A stretch of DNA of 11,580 nucleotides from Chitinophagaceae bacterium. Lineage in GTDB: Bacteria > Bacteroidota > Bacteroidia > Chitinophagales > Chitinophagaceae. This document shows positions 1-7,584 of the stretch, piece after piece. A program made the translations under genes and the position numbers. Numbering within the stretch: the stretch's first letter is position 1; the number at the start of each line of letters is the position of its first letter. Where the stretch lies: NCBI GenBank assembly GCA_016786965.1, contig JAEUVL010000248.1, positions 1 through 11,580 on the forward strand. The letters are read 5' to 3'. The notes below the pieces were generated by a model. The model worked only from the letters and a program-made list of their open reading frames with translations. It ran no database searches and had not been told where the DNA came from.

Positions 1-374
1 GTGATACCAGTTTTAAATGGTATGCACAAAACCAGAAAGGCTATACCCCAAACCCGGCTGCTGTGGAAGGTTTGAAAAAAAATGCAGATTCTGTTCAGTT
101 AATAGTTTTCATGGGTACCTGGTGTGAAGATTCGCATAACATTATCCCCAAATTTTATTCTTTGCTGGATGCGGCCGGGTTCTCTGATAAGCGGATTTCC
201 CTGATCGGTGTGGACAGGGAAAAGAAAACACTCAGTCATCTTACCGAGGCCCTGAATATCACCAATGTTCCTACAATCATTGTTATGAAAAAAGGGAAAG
301 AGATGGGAAGAGTGGTTGAATATGGTAAGTATGGCTTATTTGATAAAGAATTGGCTGAAATACTCACTAAATAA
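1..374 (+). CDS. Thioredoxin-fold protein with a C-x-x-S site (5' end missing)
   Basis: The reading frame is open from base 3 at the window edge to the TAA at 372-374, so about 123 codons are visible and the true start lies upstream. A GTG at 63 lies inside this open frame and need not be the start. The frame encodes a thioredoxin-like domain: a hydrophobic strand (LIVFMGTW), the active-site segment WCEDSH with its cysteine at bases 123-125, and the cis-proline loop NVPTIIV with the proline at 270-272. The resolving cysteine of the classical WCGPC site is replaced by serine, so the protein keeps one active-site thiol. Such domains may act as monothiol reductases, isomerase-like proteins or non-redox binding proteins. 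Export cannot be judged because the N-terminus is missing. The gene is convergent with the response regulator, with 6 bases between the two stop codons and no hairpin terminator in that gap. Fold assignment is firm; the substrate is unknown. Confidence 0.85.
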   Translation, partial: DTSFKWYAQNQKGYTPNPAAVEGLKKNADSVQLIVFMGTWCEDSHNIIPKFYSLLDAAGFSDKRISLIGVDREKKTLSHLTEALNITNVPTIIVMKKGKEMGRVVEYGKYGLFDKELAEILTK

Positions 375-380
375 AGACTG

Positions 381-1028
381 TTATACAATTCTTTCTTTCA
401 TCGCCTTATGCACTACTTCTGTAAGTGATGCCACATGCAGTTTCTCGTATATTTTTTTTACATGTGATCGCACTGTTTCATAACTTATAAACAATTGATC
501 GGCCACCATTTTATAACTTAGGCCATTTACCACACAGGCAAGCACTTCCTTTTCTCTTGGTGTAAGGTGATAATCCGGCGTTGCTTCAGGTCGAACATGC
601 TCTGGTATCTGCTGCATCTTGGTCAATACCTTGCGGGCGATAGAAGGAGACATCGGTGAACCACCATATTGCAGCTCTTTTATAAAATCGATCAGCCGTG
701 TATTCAAAGAATTTTTCAGGATGTAGCCTGATGCACCGGAACAGATAGACTCAAAGACCCTGTCATCATCTTCAAATACGGTCTGCATCAGCACCTGTAC
801 ATGCGGAAATTCCTTCCGGATAGTTTTTACAGCTTCGATGCCGGTCATACCCGGCATTTCAATATCCATTAATATTACGTCCGGCTTACATTTCTTTATT
901 TCCTCCACACAATCGAGCACATGGGCAAACGAGCCCACTACTTCAAAATCTTTTTCTGTTTTAAGCAGCAAGCTGATGCTATCACGGATATTATTATTGT
1001 CATCAAATATGGCGATACGAAGATTCAT
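381..1028 (-). CDS. NarL/LuxR-family response regulator
   Basis: A 215-residue transcription factor of two-component systems. The N-terminal receiver domain (about residues 1-120) has the acidic pair Asp9/Asp10, the phosphoacceptor Asp55 in MDIEMPG, Thr83 and the conserved Lys105 (ILKNS). After a linker, a LuxR-type helix-turn-helix (about 150-212) has the signature LTPREKEVL and the recognition region SYETVRSHVKKIYEKL. Phosphorylation of Asp55 would be expected to promote dimerisation and DNA binding. Length and layout are normal for the family. It lies 84 bases downstream of a histidine kinase on the same strand, which is its probable phosphodonor. The gap holds three inverted repeats that may affect regulator expression. 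The ATG at 1026-1028 follows an AT-rich leader with no clear Shine-Dalgarno sequence. Family assignment is secure; target genes cannot be read from the sequence. Confidence 0.95.
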   Translation of the reverse strand: MNLRIAIFDDNNNIRDSISLLLKTEKDFEVVGSFAHVLDCVEEIKKCKPDVILMDIEMPGMTGIEAVKTIRKEFPHVQVLMQTVFEDDDRVFESICSGASGYILKNSLNTRLIDFIKELQYGGSPMSPSIARKVLTKMQQIPEHVRPEATPDYHLTPREKEVLACVVNGLSYKMVADQLFISYETVRSHVKKIYEKLHVASLTEVVHKAMKERIV

Positions 1029-1051
1029 GAATTACTTATTATGGTAAAGGT

Positions 1052-1116
1052 CTGTAAAATAATTTAACAGGCTATCCCCTAAAGTGGGGATACTGATCGC
1101 AGCCAAAGGAGATCAG
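1052..1116 (-). repeat. Three tandem inverted repeats between kinase and regulator genes
   Basis: Three potential stem-loops lie end to end. In plus-strand coordinates: CTGATC (1093-1098) pairs with GATCAG (1111-1116), loop 12, spanning the kinase stop codon. TATCCCC (1073-1079) pairs with GGGGATA (1086-1092), loop 6. CTGT-AAA (1052-1059) pairs with TTT-ACAG (1063-1070) with one internal mismatch. The first two abut with no spacer and the third is two bases away. No T-run follows the GC-rich hairpin in the direction of transcription, so a standard Rho-independent terminator is unlikely. An intercistronic attenuator, a stabiliser of the kinase mRNA 3' end or a processing site would fit better. 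Pairing is seen in the sequence; function is inferred. Confidence 0.5.
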
Positions 1117-4100
1117 GCCAATGGCAGCTCCAAAGTAATGAGAGTTCCTTTTGCTGGTTGGCTGCTTATCTGTAACGCCCCTTTAAGTTCTGCAGCCCTT
1201 GTGTGCATATTTCTCAACCCGTTTCCTGACATAGAAAATGTATTGCCAGCCATTTCTTTTTTTGTATTAAAGCCTACGCCATTGTCCAGTACTTTTAAGA
1301 TCAGCTTGTTGTTCTCCGAATGTATCTCTGCTATCAGATCTGACGCTCCAGAATATTTTATAGCGTTGTTCACCGCCTCCTTAAAAATAAGGTAGAAATT
1401 CTTTCGTATGCCCATCTCCAGTTGAAGAGAAGCAATTGTTTTATCGTAGGTAAGAGCAAACCGGATATTTCTAGCTGCTGCCAGGGGGCGGGCAAAGGAT
1501 TCCATCCGCTGAATGATCTTATCCATACTGTCATTCAGTGGGTTGATGGCCCATACAATATCGTTCATTTCTGAGATCATTTCATTGGAAGTATTGCTGA
1601 TTTTTTCAAGTACTTCATTTAGTTCCTCTTTATTATTACTCTTACTCTGTATTTGTGCAACCTGGCTGTACACCGAAATACTGCTAAGAGTAGAACCAAC
1701 ACTATCGTGCAGGTCCTGTGCAATCTTATTTCGCATGGCCTGCCTCTTCAGCAGTTCATTGATGCGATACCGATATAAAGCATATATGGTACCGGCAATG
1801 ACTACAATACAAAGGCCATAAAACCACCAGCGTCTCCAAAAAGGAGGTGTTATAACAATGGAGATACTATATTCCTTTTCACTCCATGTACCGGGATTGT
1901 TAGTGGCCCTGACACGAAAAACATAAGTGCCTTCTTTAAGGTTTGAGTAAGGAGCGAAATTCCGTGTACCACATTCCACCCAATCCTTATCACTTCCGTC
2001 GAGCATATAAGCATACTCTACCGGCTGTGCTGATAAAAAATCTGGGGCAGCAAATTCAATAGTAAAATAATTTTGCTGATAGTTCAGCCGGATCGTTTTA
2101 TCGGAGAGCAGGTTACTGAATGATTCATTAAAAACCCGGAAATCTGTAAGATACACTTCAGGCTGTACCTGTTTGTCTGCAATCGAATCCGGATGAAAGG
2201 AGATATAGTAGTTTTTACCAGCTGCGTATAACTTTCCTTCCCTATCCTTATACATATAACCACTTACACCACCGGACTTTTCCAGATCAGGCAGGCTGAA
2301 TGAATTGTAAGAAGAGTTACCGGGGTTGTACCTGAATATATTCCCATTACTTAGCATCCATACATTATTGTGGCCATCCGTTTGTATTCCCTCCAGGAGG
2401 TTATTAGTATTGTCAATGTGCCTGATACTACCAGTCTGTGTATTTACATAATTTAACCCGCCGCCAAAAGTGCTTAGCCAGAGATTACCTTTTACATCCT
2501 CTGTAATATCATAAATATGGTTATTGCTAAGTCCGCCGTTTTGCCTGGGATCGTTCTTAAAATACTGAACAGGCTGTGCCGGATCAGCACTCCATTTACC
2601 CAGCCCTTCTTTTACATTAGCAAACCAAAGCTGGCCTGCTGAAGTTTTATAAAACTTATGTACAAGATTATCCTTCAAATTATATTGAGTAATGATTTTT
2701 TTATCGGGATCGAGTCTTGATACCCACTTCTTATCCGAAAAATCATAGTATGCAAGGTAATGACCATACGGCGACACCAGCAGCACATCCTTGTTGTCTA
2801 TTGTATGCTCAGCAATGGACACCACCCGGCTCTCAATGATTTTATTCATTACTTTATCACTTTCTGTATTGGGCAAAAGGCTTATCGTATGAGTTGCCGT
2901 GTTGTACAGAAATAATGAATAATTAGTACCAATGTAAAAACGGCCTTGCTTGTCACGATAAAACTTTGTTACCGCAAGTTTTGAGCCCTGGTAATACACA
3001 GGCTTATGAACAAACCCCTGTGTATTATCTTTTTGGATAAATATACCTTCGCTTGTGCCTATCCACAGCGAACCATCTCCCTTATAAAAATCATAGACAG
3101 TAATACTGCTGCCCGGTGAATGAGGTAAAAAGTGTTGTGCAAATTGTTCCCTGGCCGGATTACTTACACTTATGCCTTTATTAGTACCCAGCCATACCTT
3201 ACCCGACCTGTCGATATAAACACAGTTAACTGAATTGTCTGCAATACTGCCTTCCTGCATCGGGTTATGCTCAAAATGCTGAAATACCCCTGACAGTTTA
3301 TCGTACACATGCAAACCCTTATTGCTGCCTCCCATCCATATCCTCTTATTATTATCCTCCGCAAAGCTTAGAATAATATCCTGCATATCTTTTTCCGTGT
3401 TGCCCTGGCCGGAGAATACTTTCTCTGTATTCCTTTGAAGGTTATACTGGTACACCACCCTGTCCCAAGATCCATACCACAGGTCATTATCACTATCCCT
3501 GAAAAGGGATGTAATAACTACATGAGGAAGTTTTGCATACAGGTCATCATATCGCTTGTCCCAACTACTTTCAAAGCTTTTTGTATTTACTTTCAACATC
3601 CCTCCCCCTTGTCTGCCCACCCAAAGCCAATCATCATTTCCCATTTCCAATGCCAAAGCTGTTTTGCGTGAGCCAGCCGGTAACGGTTTATCAAAATGAC
3701 CAGTCTTTTTGTCAAACCGTATAACAGAGTTTGCACTTACTGCCAACCACAAAGCTCCTGTATGGTCCTGCTTCATGGCCAGTATGGTATTGGCAGGTAC
3801 CGAATTTGAATCCCCAGGCAAATGTTTGAATTGTGTAAACTGTTCCCTAGGTGGCAGTCTGTAATCATATTTTGTTAATCCTCCATCCTCAGTAGCGATC
3901 CATAATATACCTTCTTCATCCTCCAATAAACCAGTGATAATATTTCCAGAAAGACTCGCTTTGTTTCCTGACTGGTTCCGGAATACTAAAAAGTTATTTC
4001 CATCAAACCGATTTAATCCATCATTAGTACCAATCCACATAAAGCCCCGCTTATCTTCCAGAATACAATTGACCTTATTGTGGGATAACCTGTTTTGTGT

Positions 4101-4190
4101 GGTAAATTTTTCAAAATATAAGGCGGGTATCTGACCTTGCAGCCAAAATGACAGGTGAATAAAAAAGAAAAAAAACAGGTGTTTTTTCAT
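1113..4190 (-). CDS. Two-component-regulator propeller sensor histidine kinase
   Basis: A 1025-residue membrane sensor kinase. It begins with a signal peptide or N-terminal anchor (MKKHLFFFFFIHLSFWLQGQ). About 14 propeller blades follow with recurring W-I/L-G-T and G-L-x-x-Y/F-D elements (for example RGFMWIGTNDGLNRFD and GKVWLGTNKGI), consistent with two seven-bladed propellers over roughly residues 25-690. A Y_Y_Y domain (about 700-775) precedes one membrane helix (about 786-808). The cytoplasmic part has a HisKA_3 dimerisation domain with the phosphoacceptor His828 in QDLHDSVGS, then an ATPase domain with N box (EAVNNAIKY, about 938-946), G1 (DNGVGF, about 970) and G2 (GNGLRNM). No receiver or AraC domain follows, so this is not a hybrid one-protein system. 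The propellers should sit in the periplasm and bind an unknown ligand. The likely partner is the NarL-type regulator just downstream. Confidence 0.95.
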   Translation of the reverse strand: MKKHLFFFFFIHLSFWLQGQIPALYFEKFTTQNRLSHNKVNCILEDKRGFMWIGTNDGLNRFDGNNFLVFRNQSGNKASLSGNIITGLLEDEEGILWIATEDGGLTKYDYRLPPREQFTQFKHLPGDSNSVPANTILAMKQDHTGALWLAVSANSVIRFDKKTGHFDKPLPAGSRKTALALEMGNDDWLWVGRQGGGMLKVNTKSFESSWDKRYDDLYAKLPHVVITSLFRDSDNDLWYGSWDRVVYQYNLQRNTEKVFSGQGNTEKDMQDIILSFAEDNNKRIWMGGSNKGLHVYDKLSGVFQHFEHNPMQEGSIADNSVNCVYIDRSGKVWLGTNKGISVSNPAREQFAQHFLPHSPGSSITVYDFYKGDGSLWIGTSEGIFIQKDNTQGFVHKPVYYQGSKLAVTKFYRDKQGRFYIGTNYSLFLYNTATHTISLLPNTESDKVMNKIIESRVVSIAEHTIDNKDVLLVSPYGHYLAYYDFSDKKWVSRLDPDKKIITQYNLKDNLVHKFYKTSAGQLWFANVKEGLGKWSADPAQPVQYFKNDPRQNGGLSNNHIYDITEDVKGNLWLSTFGGGLNYVNTQTGSIRHIDNTNNLLEGIQTDGHNNVWMLSNGNIFRYNPGNSSYNSFSLPDLEKSGGVSGYMYKDREGKLYAAGKNYYISFHPDSIADKQVQPEVYLTDFRVFNESFSNLLSDKTIRLNYQQNYFTIEFAAPDFLSAQPVEYAYMLDGSDKDWVECGTRNFAPYSNLKEGTYVFRVRATNNPGTWSEKEYSISIVITPPFWRRWWFYGLCIVVIAGTIYALYRYRINELLKRQAMRNKIAQDLHDSVGSTLSSISVYSQVAQIQSKSNNKEELNEVLEKISNTSNEMISEMNDIVWAINPLNDSMDKIIQRMESFARPLAAARNIRFALTYDKTIASLQLEMGIRKNFYLIFKEAVNNAIKYSGASDLIAEIHSENNKLILKVLDNGVGFNTKKEMAGNTFSMSGNGLRNMHTRAAELKGALQISSQPAKGTLITLELPLA
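2992..3027 (-). repeat. 11-base-arm inverted repeat inside the kinase gene
   Basis: TAATACACAGG at 2992-3002 and its exact reverse complement CCTGTGTATTA at 3017-3027 are separated by 14 bases. The element lies in the propeller-coding region (about residues 388-400). In RNA it would form an 11-base-pair stem. It may be chance in coding DNA or a regulatory hairpin; nothing else in the sequence decides this. Confidence 0.4.
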
Positions 4191-4277
4191 GCCCGGATGG
4201 TATCCTTAAAATTAGGCAAAGCTCCTTTGATATAGCGAAGAAAATACCCGTGTGCACAAACTTCTACTGAAGGCAGA

Positions 4278-5372
4278 TCATTCCGTTTTGCCGTTGCTCA
4301 CTTTTACATCCATTGCCATACCGGCCAATTCCAATTTGTGATCTTCCAGCGTTTGTATCATTGCCAGGTTTATTTCCTGCTTCAGGATGTTGAACTCTTC
4401 GAGGGCTGTTGGACGAGTATAGTACTCAACAACGACATCAAATGAATTAATAGAAATATCATTTAAATAAACAGAACTGTTTTCTATTTCATCCCTCAAC
4501 AATTTTTTCTCAATTGAAGCTAATAATTGCTCTATCTGTTTTGCGGTAGCCGACTGATCCAGATGCAGCCTCAGTTCTCCTTTTCGCTGTGTGCGCAGGG
4601 AAAGGTTGTCCAGCACACTGTCCACCATTTGCTTATTGGGTACTGTTACGAATGTTTTCTGATCCGTCCGGATACGGGTACTGCGCAACCCGATCCTTTC
4701 TACTGCACCCGTTATATTGAGCACTTTTACCACATCGCCTGTAATGAATGGCTTATCAAAGAAGATAATAAAAGAGGCTATCAGATTCTCCAGGCTTTCC
4801 CGGAGAGAAAGAGCTATGGCTGCCCCGACAATGCTCAGCCCTGTAAGCAACCCGCCTACATTCAGGCCAAATGCATAACGTAACACCATCATTATTCCAA
4901 TGATGACAAGAATGACCTTAAAAAAATCCTTAAAAAAAACGATCAGCTGATTGTCTGACTGGTCGGCTGTAAGATTGGCCCTCTTCTCCAGGATCATGGC
5001 CACAAAATCGATGATACGTATGAGCAGGGAAGTAAATGAGAGGATGAGAATAATATTGCCTATACAGTGGGCAATCTGTTTCACCGTGTATTTGTACACG
5101 TCCGCATCTAACTCTTGCGGAAAATTAAGTTTATACAACGTTACAACGGAAACCAGCACTGCAAGAAACAGACCCAGCGGTTTTACCACCAGGCTGATGA
5201 AAGATTTTTTATCTATATTCTTCCATATTTTATGAACGACCTTATGCAGCAACCCGGCGAGATAAAGGGAAATGAACCGCTTGAGCAGCCATACAAAAAG
5301 TATAACACCGGCTACAATCAGGTAATTCTTAACGGGATTGCCCCACCAGATCTGCTCCAGAAAATCATTCAT
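4278..5372 (-). CDS. MscS-family mechanosensitive ion channel
   Basis: A 364-residue inner-membrane channel of the MscS superfamily, which opens under membrane tension and releases solutes on hypo-osmotic shock. About five hydrophobic segments are visible (roughly 15-35, 60-80, 100-125, 148-165 and 170-195). The last matches the pore helix: a small-residue-rich stretch GLLTGLSIVGAAIALSLRE, then ENLIASFIIFFDKPFITGD leading into the beta domain. The C-terminal region (about 210-360) fits the cytoplasmic vestibule, with the expected VPNKQM segment. E. coli MscS has three membrane helices and 286 residues, so this is a longer member with extra N-terminal helices. The ATG at 5370-5372 follows a short gap after the propeller-like gene. 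The kinase gene starts 87 bases further on, so co-transcription is possible. Ion selectivity and gating cannot be inferred. Confidence 0.93.
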   Translation of the reverse strand: MNDFLEQIWWGNPVKNYLIVAGVILFVWLLKRFISLYLAGLLHKVVHKIWKNIDKKSFISLVVKPLGLFLAVLVSVVTLYKLNFPQELDADVYKYTVKQIAHCIGNIILILSFTSLLIRIIDFVAMILEKRANLTADQSDNQLIVFFKDFFKVILVIIGIMMVLRYAFGLNVGGLLTGLSIVGAAIALSLRESLENLIASFIIFFDKPFITGDVVKVLNITGAVERIGLRSTRIRTDQKTFVTVPNKQMVDSVLDNLSLRTQRKGELRLHLDQSATAKQIEQLLASIEKKLLRDEIENSSVYLNDISINSFDVVVEYYTRPTALEEFNILKQEINLAMIQTLEDHKLELAGMAMDVKVSNGKTE

Positions 5373-5376
5373 GAGT

Positions 5377-5384
5377 CAAAAATA
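5377..5384 (-). promoter_or_regulatory. Possible -7 promoter element before the MscS gene
   Basis: On the minus strand these bases read TATTTTTG, an exact match to the Bacteroidota -7 consensus TAnnTTTG. The element ends only 4 bases before the ATG, so a transcript started here would be nearly leaderless. No convincing TTG or TTTG -33 element is seen at the usual distance. The site is in an AT-rich 43-base gap, so a chance match is quite possible. Confidence 0.25.
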
Positions 5385-5415
5385 TCGAATTAACTATAAT
5401 GGAAGACTAATTGGG

Positions 5416-6225
5416 CTAGCGGATGGAATAAATCTCAATAGCATCATTCTTGAGTGCATACAGCCTGGTGGCAGTAAAATTGAATACCTTGCTTTGAAAC
5501 AACTGTTCTGGTATTTTCCATTCATCGTATCGGAAATTGCTTATTTCGTAGCGATATAGTGAGTCAGCCTTCAAGCCAAAAATATAGTTACCTGCTATCT
5601 TCAGATTTTGCCAGTGCTGTATCAGGATATTATTCTTTAATGCACCAAAATAATCAAATACATATATTCCGTTAGTGGAATCGTAGAGGTACACATATTT
5701 ATTCTCATCAAAAATACGTACCGGTGAAATGGCCTTACCGAGCAGCAGCCTGAAATCGGGTGTTTCCTGTAAAAGCCTGCCATCCTCATCCATTTTCTTC
5801 AGTTTATTTTCCAGTTCATCAAATATCCATATTCTGTTGTCGTAGGACTGACTGATGGCTTTTACCTGAAAAATATTCTGCTTCCGTAAATCTATACTAT
5901 TGCGGATATTAAGAAACCGGTCCAGTACCACCACGGTGGTAAAATCTTTATAATACAATAGTACTTTCAGCGGATTCGAAGCATCGATAAATGTAGCCTT
6001 ACCAAATTTTCTAACGTCATTAAAAGCCGCTACTGAATCGCCATTTATATCCAGCTTCCTGATCTGGTTCTTACTATTTATGATATAGATATTATCAAGG
6101 TTATCGACCGTAAAATCTACAATATCTCCTTTGATGGTTTTTATATGAACAAAGGCAGAATCATCCTGTGCGGCCATTATAATAGGCAGCAGCAATCCGA
6201 TTAATATATTGATTATACTTTTCAT
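5416..6225 (-). CDS. Exported propeller-like protein of unknown function
   Basis: A 269-residue protein with an N-terminal signal peptide (MKSIINILIGLLLPIIMAAQ, probable cleavage near the AQ-D junction). The mature part has short beta-rich repeats about 40 residues apart, such as VDNLDNIYIINSKNQIRKLD, YDNRIWIFDELENKLKKMDE and YVYLYDSTNGIYVFDYFG. These resemble NHL or six-bladed beta-propeller blades, so a periplasmic or outer-membrane-facing propeller is likely. No catalytic motif is recognised. Its ATG directly follows the lpxH stop codon (TAAATG), which suggests translational coupling with lpxH and co-transcription. That raises the possibility of a role in envelope or lipopolysaccharide biology, but this is inference from context. 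It also lies just upstream of mscS. I do not recognise a named family. Confidence 0.85.
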   Translation of the reverse strand: MKSIINILIGLLLPIIMAAQDDSAFVHIKTIKGDIVDFTVDNLDNIYIINSKNQIRKLDINGDSVAAFNDVRKFGKATFIDASNPLKVLLYYKDFTTVVVLDRFLNIRNSIDLRKQNIFQVKAISQSYDNRIWIFDELENKLKKMDEDGRLLQETPDFRLLLGKAISPVRIFDENKYVYLYDSTNGIYVFDYFGALKNNILIQHWQNLKIAGNYIFGLKADSLYRYEISNFRYDEWKIPEQLFQSKVFNFTATRLYALKNDAIEIYSIR

Positions 6226-6996
6226 TTAATTCCGAATGATCTTATCTTCCTTCCCTTTATATGATTTAAGCTCCAGCCGTTCTCCGTCAAACACTGCATA
6301 GGTATAGTATCGTATCCAGTCACCGAGGTTAATATACCTGCTGTCCTCTGAGAGACGAAAATCAATGGCGAGGTGTCTATGCCCGAACACAAAAAAATCA
6401 ACCTTTTTTTTAGTTAGTATTTCTTTACAATAAATAATGAGCCATTCTTTATCCTCGCCCAAAAAGGTTTCCTCGGAAACACCGGTTTGTGCCCGACTGC
6501 GGCGGCTCATATAATTGGCCAATCCCATACCCAGACGTGGTGGAAAAATTCCAAACAGCCACTTACTGACGGGATTGCGGAATACTTTTTTTAACCGTTT
6601 ATACCCATGGTCACCGGGTCCGAGCCCATCTCCATGACCTATTAAGAATTTCATTCCTTGTCTTTCAAATTCTTCCGGGTGAAAATAGACCCGTATGTTC
6701 AATTCCTGCTGAAAATAATCCCGCATCCACATATCATGATTACCAACAAAGAAATGCATGATTATTCCTGCGTCGGATAACTCAGCCAGCTTACCGAGCA
6801 ATCGTACATATCCTTTTGGCACGACCCTTTTGTATTCGTACCAGAAATCAAACATATCGCCTACAAGGAAAATTTCGGCTGCGTCTGCGCTAATTTCATC
6901 TAAGAATTGCACCAGCAATTTTTCTCTTTCAAGGCTGCTGGCATGGTCGGGTGCCCCCAGGTGAAAGTCGGAAAGGAAATAAATTTTTTGACCCAC
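6226..6996 (-). CDS. lpxH: UDP-2,3-diacylglucosamine diphosphatase (LpxH-like)
   Basis: A 256-residue calcineurin-like metallophosphoesterase. LpxH hydrolyses UDP-2,3-diacylglucosamine to lipid X and UMP, a cytoplasmic membrane-surface step of lipid A synthesis. Metal-binding motifs are complete and in order: SDFHLG (Asp10, His12), GDMFDFW (Asp47), GNHDMW (Asn86, His87), GHGDG (His121) and GHRH (His206, His208). There is no signal peptide. The start is GTG at 6994-6996: no in-frame ATG occurs between it and the upstream stop, and the SDFHLG motif begins 8 residues in. The leader CAAATAATAATA shows no Shine-Dalgarno sequence. It lies 36 bases after a lipoprotein gene, and its stop abuts the start of the next gene. 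A different metallophosphatase of the same superfamily is possible, but the FDFWYEY segment favours LpxH or its close relatives. Confidence 0.87.
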   Translation of the reverse strand: MGQKIYFLSDFHLGAPDHASSLEREKLLVQFLDEISADAAEIFLVGDMFDFWYEYKRVVPKGYVRLLGKLAELSDAGIIMHFFVGNHDMWMRDYFQQELNIRVYFHPEEFERQGMKFLIGHGDGLGPGDHGYKRLKKVFRNPVSKWLFGIFPPRLGMGLANYMSRRSRAQTGVSEETFLGEDKEWLIIYCKEILTKKKVDFFVFGHRHLAIDFRLSEDSRYINLGDWIRYYTYAVFDGERLELKSYKGKEDKIIRN

Positions 6997-7032
6997 TATT
7001 ATTATTTGTGAAAATATCCTGTTGCGATTAAA

Positions 7033-7578
7033 TTATTTTGCATAAAGCTTATAACTACCGGTTACAAATGCCTCGCTGTTCTTATCCCAAACCCTGAATG
7101 AAACAACGAAAGCCGTTAAGGGTTGGACAGGATTTTTAAGATTAACCGATGCAGTTAAAGCCACTGTTCTGGCATCTTTCGCCGGCATACCTTCCGGAAA
7201 ACGATTTCCGAAAAGGCTTTCCTCGTTCAACAACACTTCTCCTGTTTCTGCTTCTATTTTCTCGGAGGCATCTATACTTGATTTACCATCAATCACTTTC
7301 CATCCCTTTTCGATTACCATTACCATCTTCACCTTCACAGGTTCTGTAAAATCGAGCACATTTCCTTCCGGTATGTTCTCTCCGTCATCAAATACCAGGT
7401 ATGCCTTTTCAACTTTTACCCCGTTTTCCTGCAGCTTGATCTCATTATATATCCGTGATATTTTTTTTGTTGTTTCCTTCCTACGATCGTCTTCTTTGTT
7501 TCCAACGGTACAACTAAACTCGCAGGACTGAAGTAAAAAGGCTGTGAGAATGAATAAAAACGTATTGAAAGTTCTCAT
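7033..7578 (-). CDS. Putative lipoprotein of unknown function
   Basis: A 181-residue protein with a lipoprotein signal peptide: MR, a hydrophobic core TFLFILTAFLL and the lipobox LQSC with Cys19 as the probable lipidated residue. The mature part starts with a charged linker (NKEDDRRKETTKK), then a region rich in beta strands and Lys/Glu (VKVEKAYLVFDDGENIPEGN and onwards), ending with SYKLYAK. No enzymatic motif is recognised. A second cysteine pair element, Cys19 and Cys23 (SCEFSC), is near the lipid anchor. It sits 6 bases after the cyclotransferase-like gene and 36 bases before lpxH, so it is very likely co-transcribed with both. Probable location is the periplasmic face of the inner or outer membrane. 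Function is unknown. Confidence 0.85.
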   Translation of the reverse strand: MRTFNTFLFILTAFLLQSCEFSCTVGNKEDDRRKETTKKISRIYNEIKLQENGVKVEKAYLVFDDGENIPEGNVLDFTEPVKVKMVMVIEKGWKVIDGKSSIDASEKIEAETGEVLLNEESLFGNRFPEGMPAKDARTVALTASVNLKNPVQPLTAFVVSFRVWDKNSEAFVTGSYKLYAK

Positions 7579-7584
7579 CTCAGT

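Noticed and set aside
63..374. Thioredoxin gene starting at GTG 63
   Set aside because: The frame stays open and protein-like to the window edge, so the start is most likely upstream and outside the window.
375..380. A shared terminator between the convergent thioredoxin and regulator genes
   Set aside because: Only six bases separate the stop codons and no stem-loop with a T-run is visible here or just inside either gene.
5085..5100. Inverted repeat CGTGTA-TTTG-TACACG in the MscS gene
   Set aside because: Six-base arms in coding DNA are expected by chance in a window of this size.
5926..5941. Inverted repeat TACCACC-AC-GGTGGTA in the propeller-like gene
   Set aside because: Seven-base arms over a valine/threonine-coding stretch are easily explained by codon repetition; no positional argument for function.
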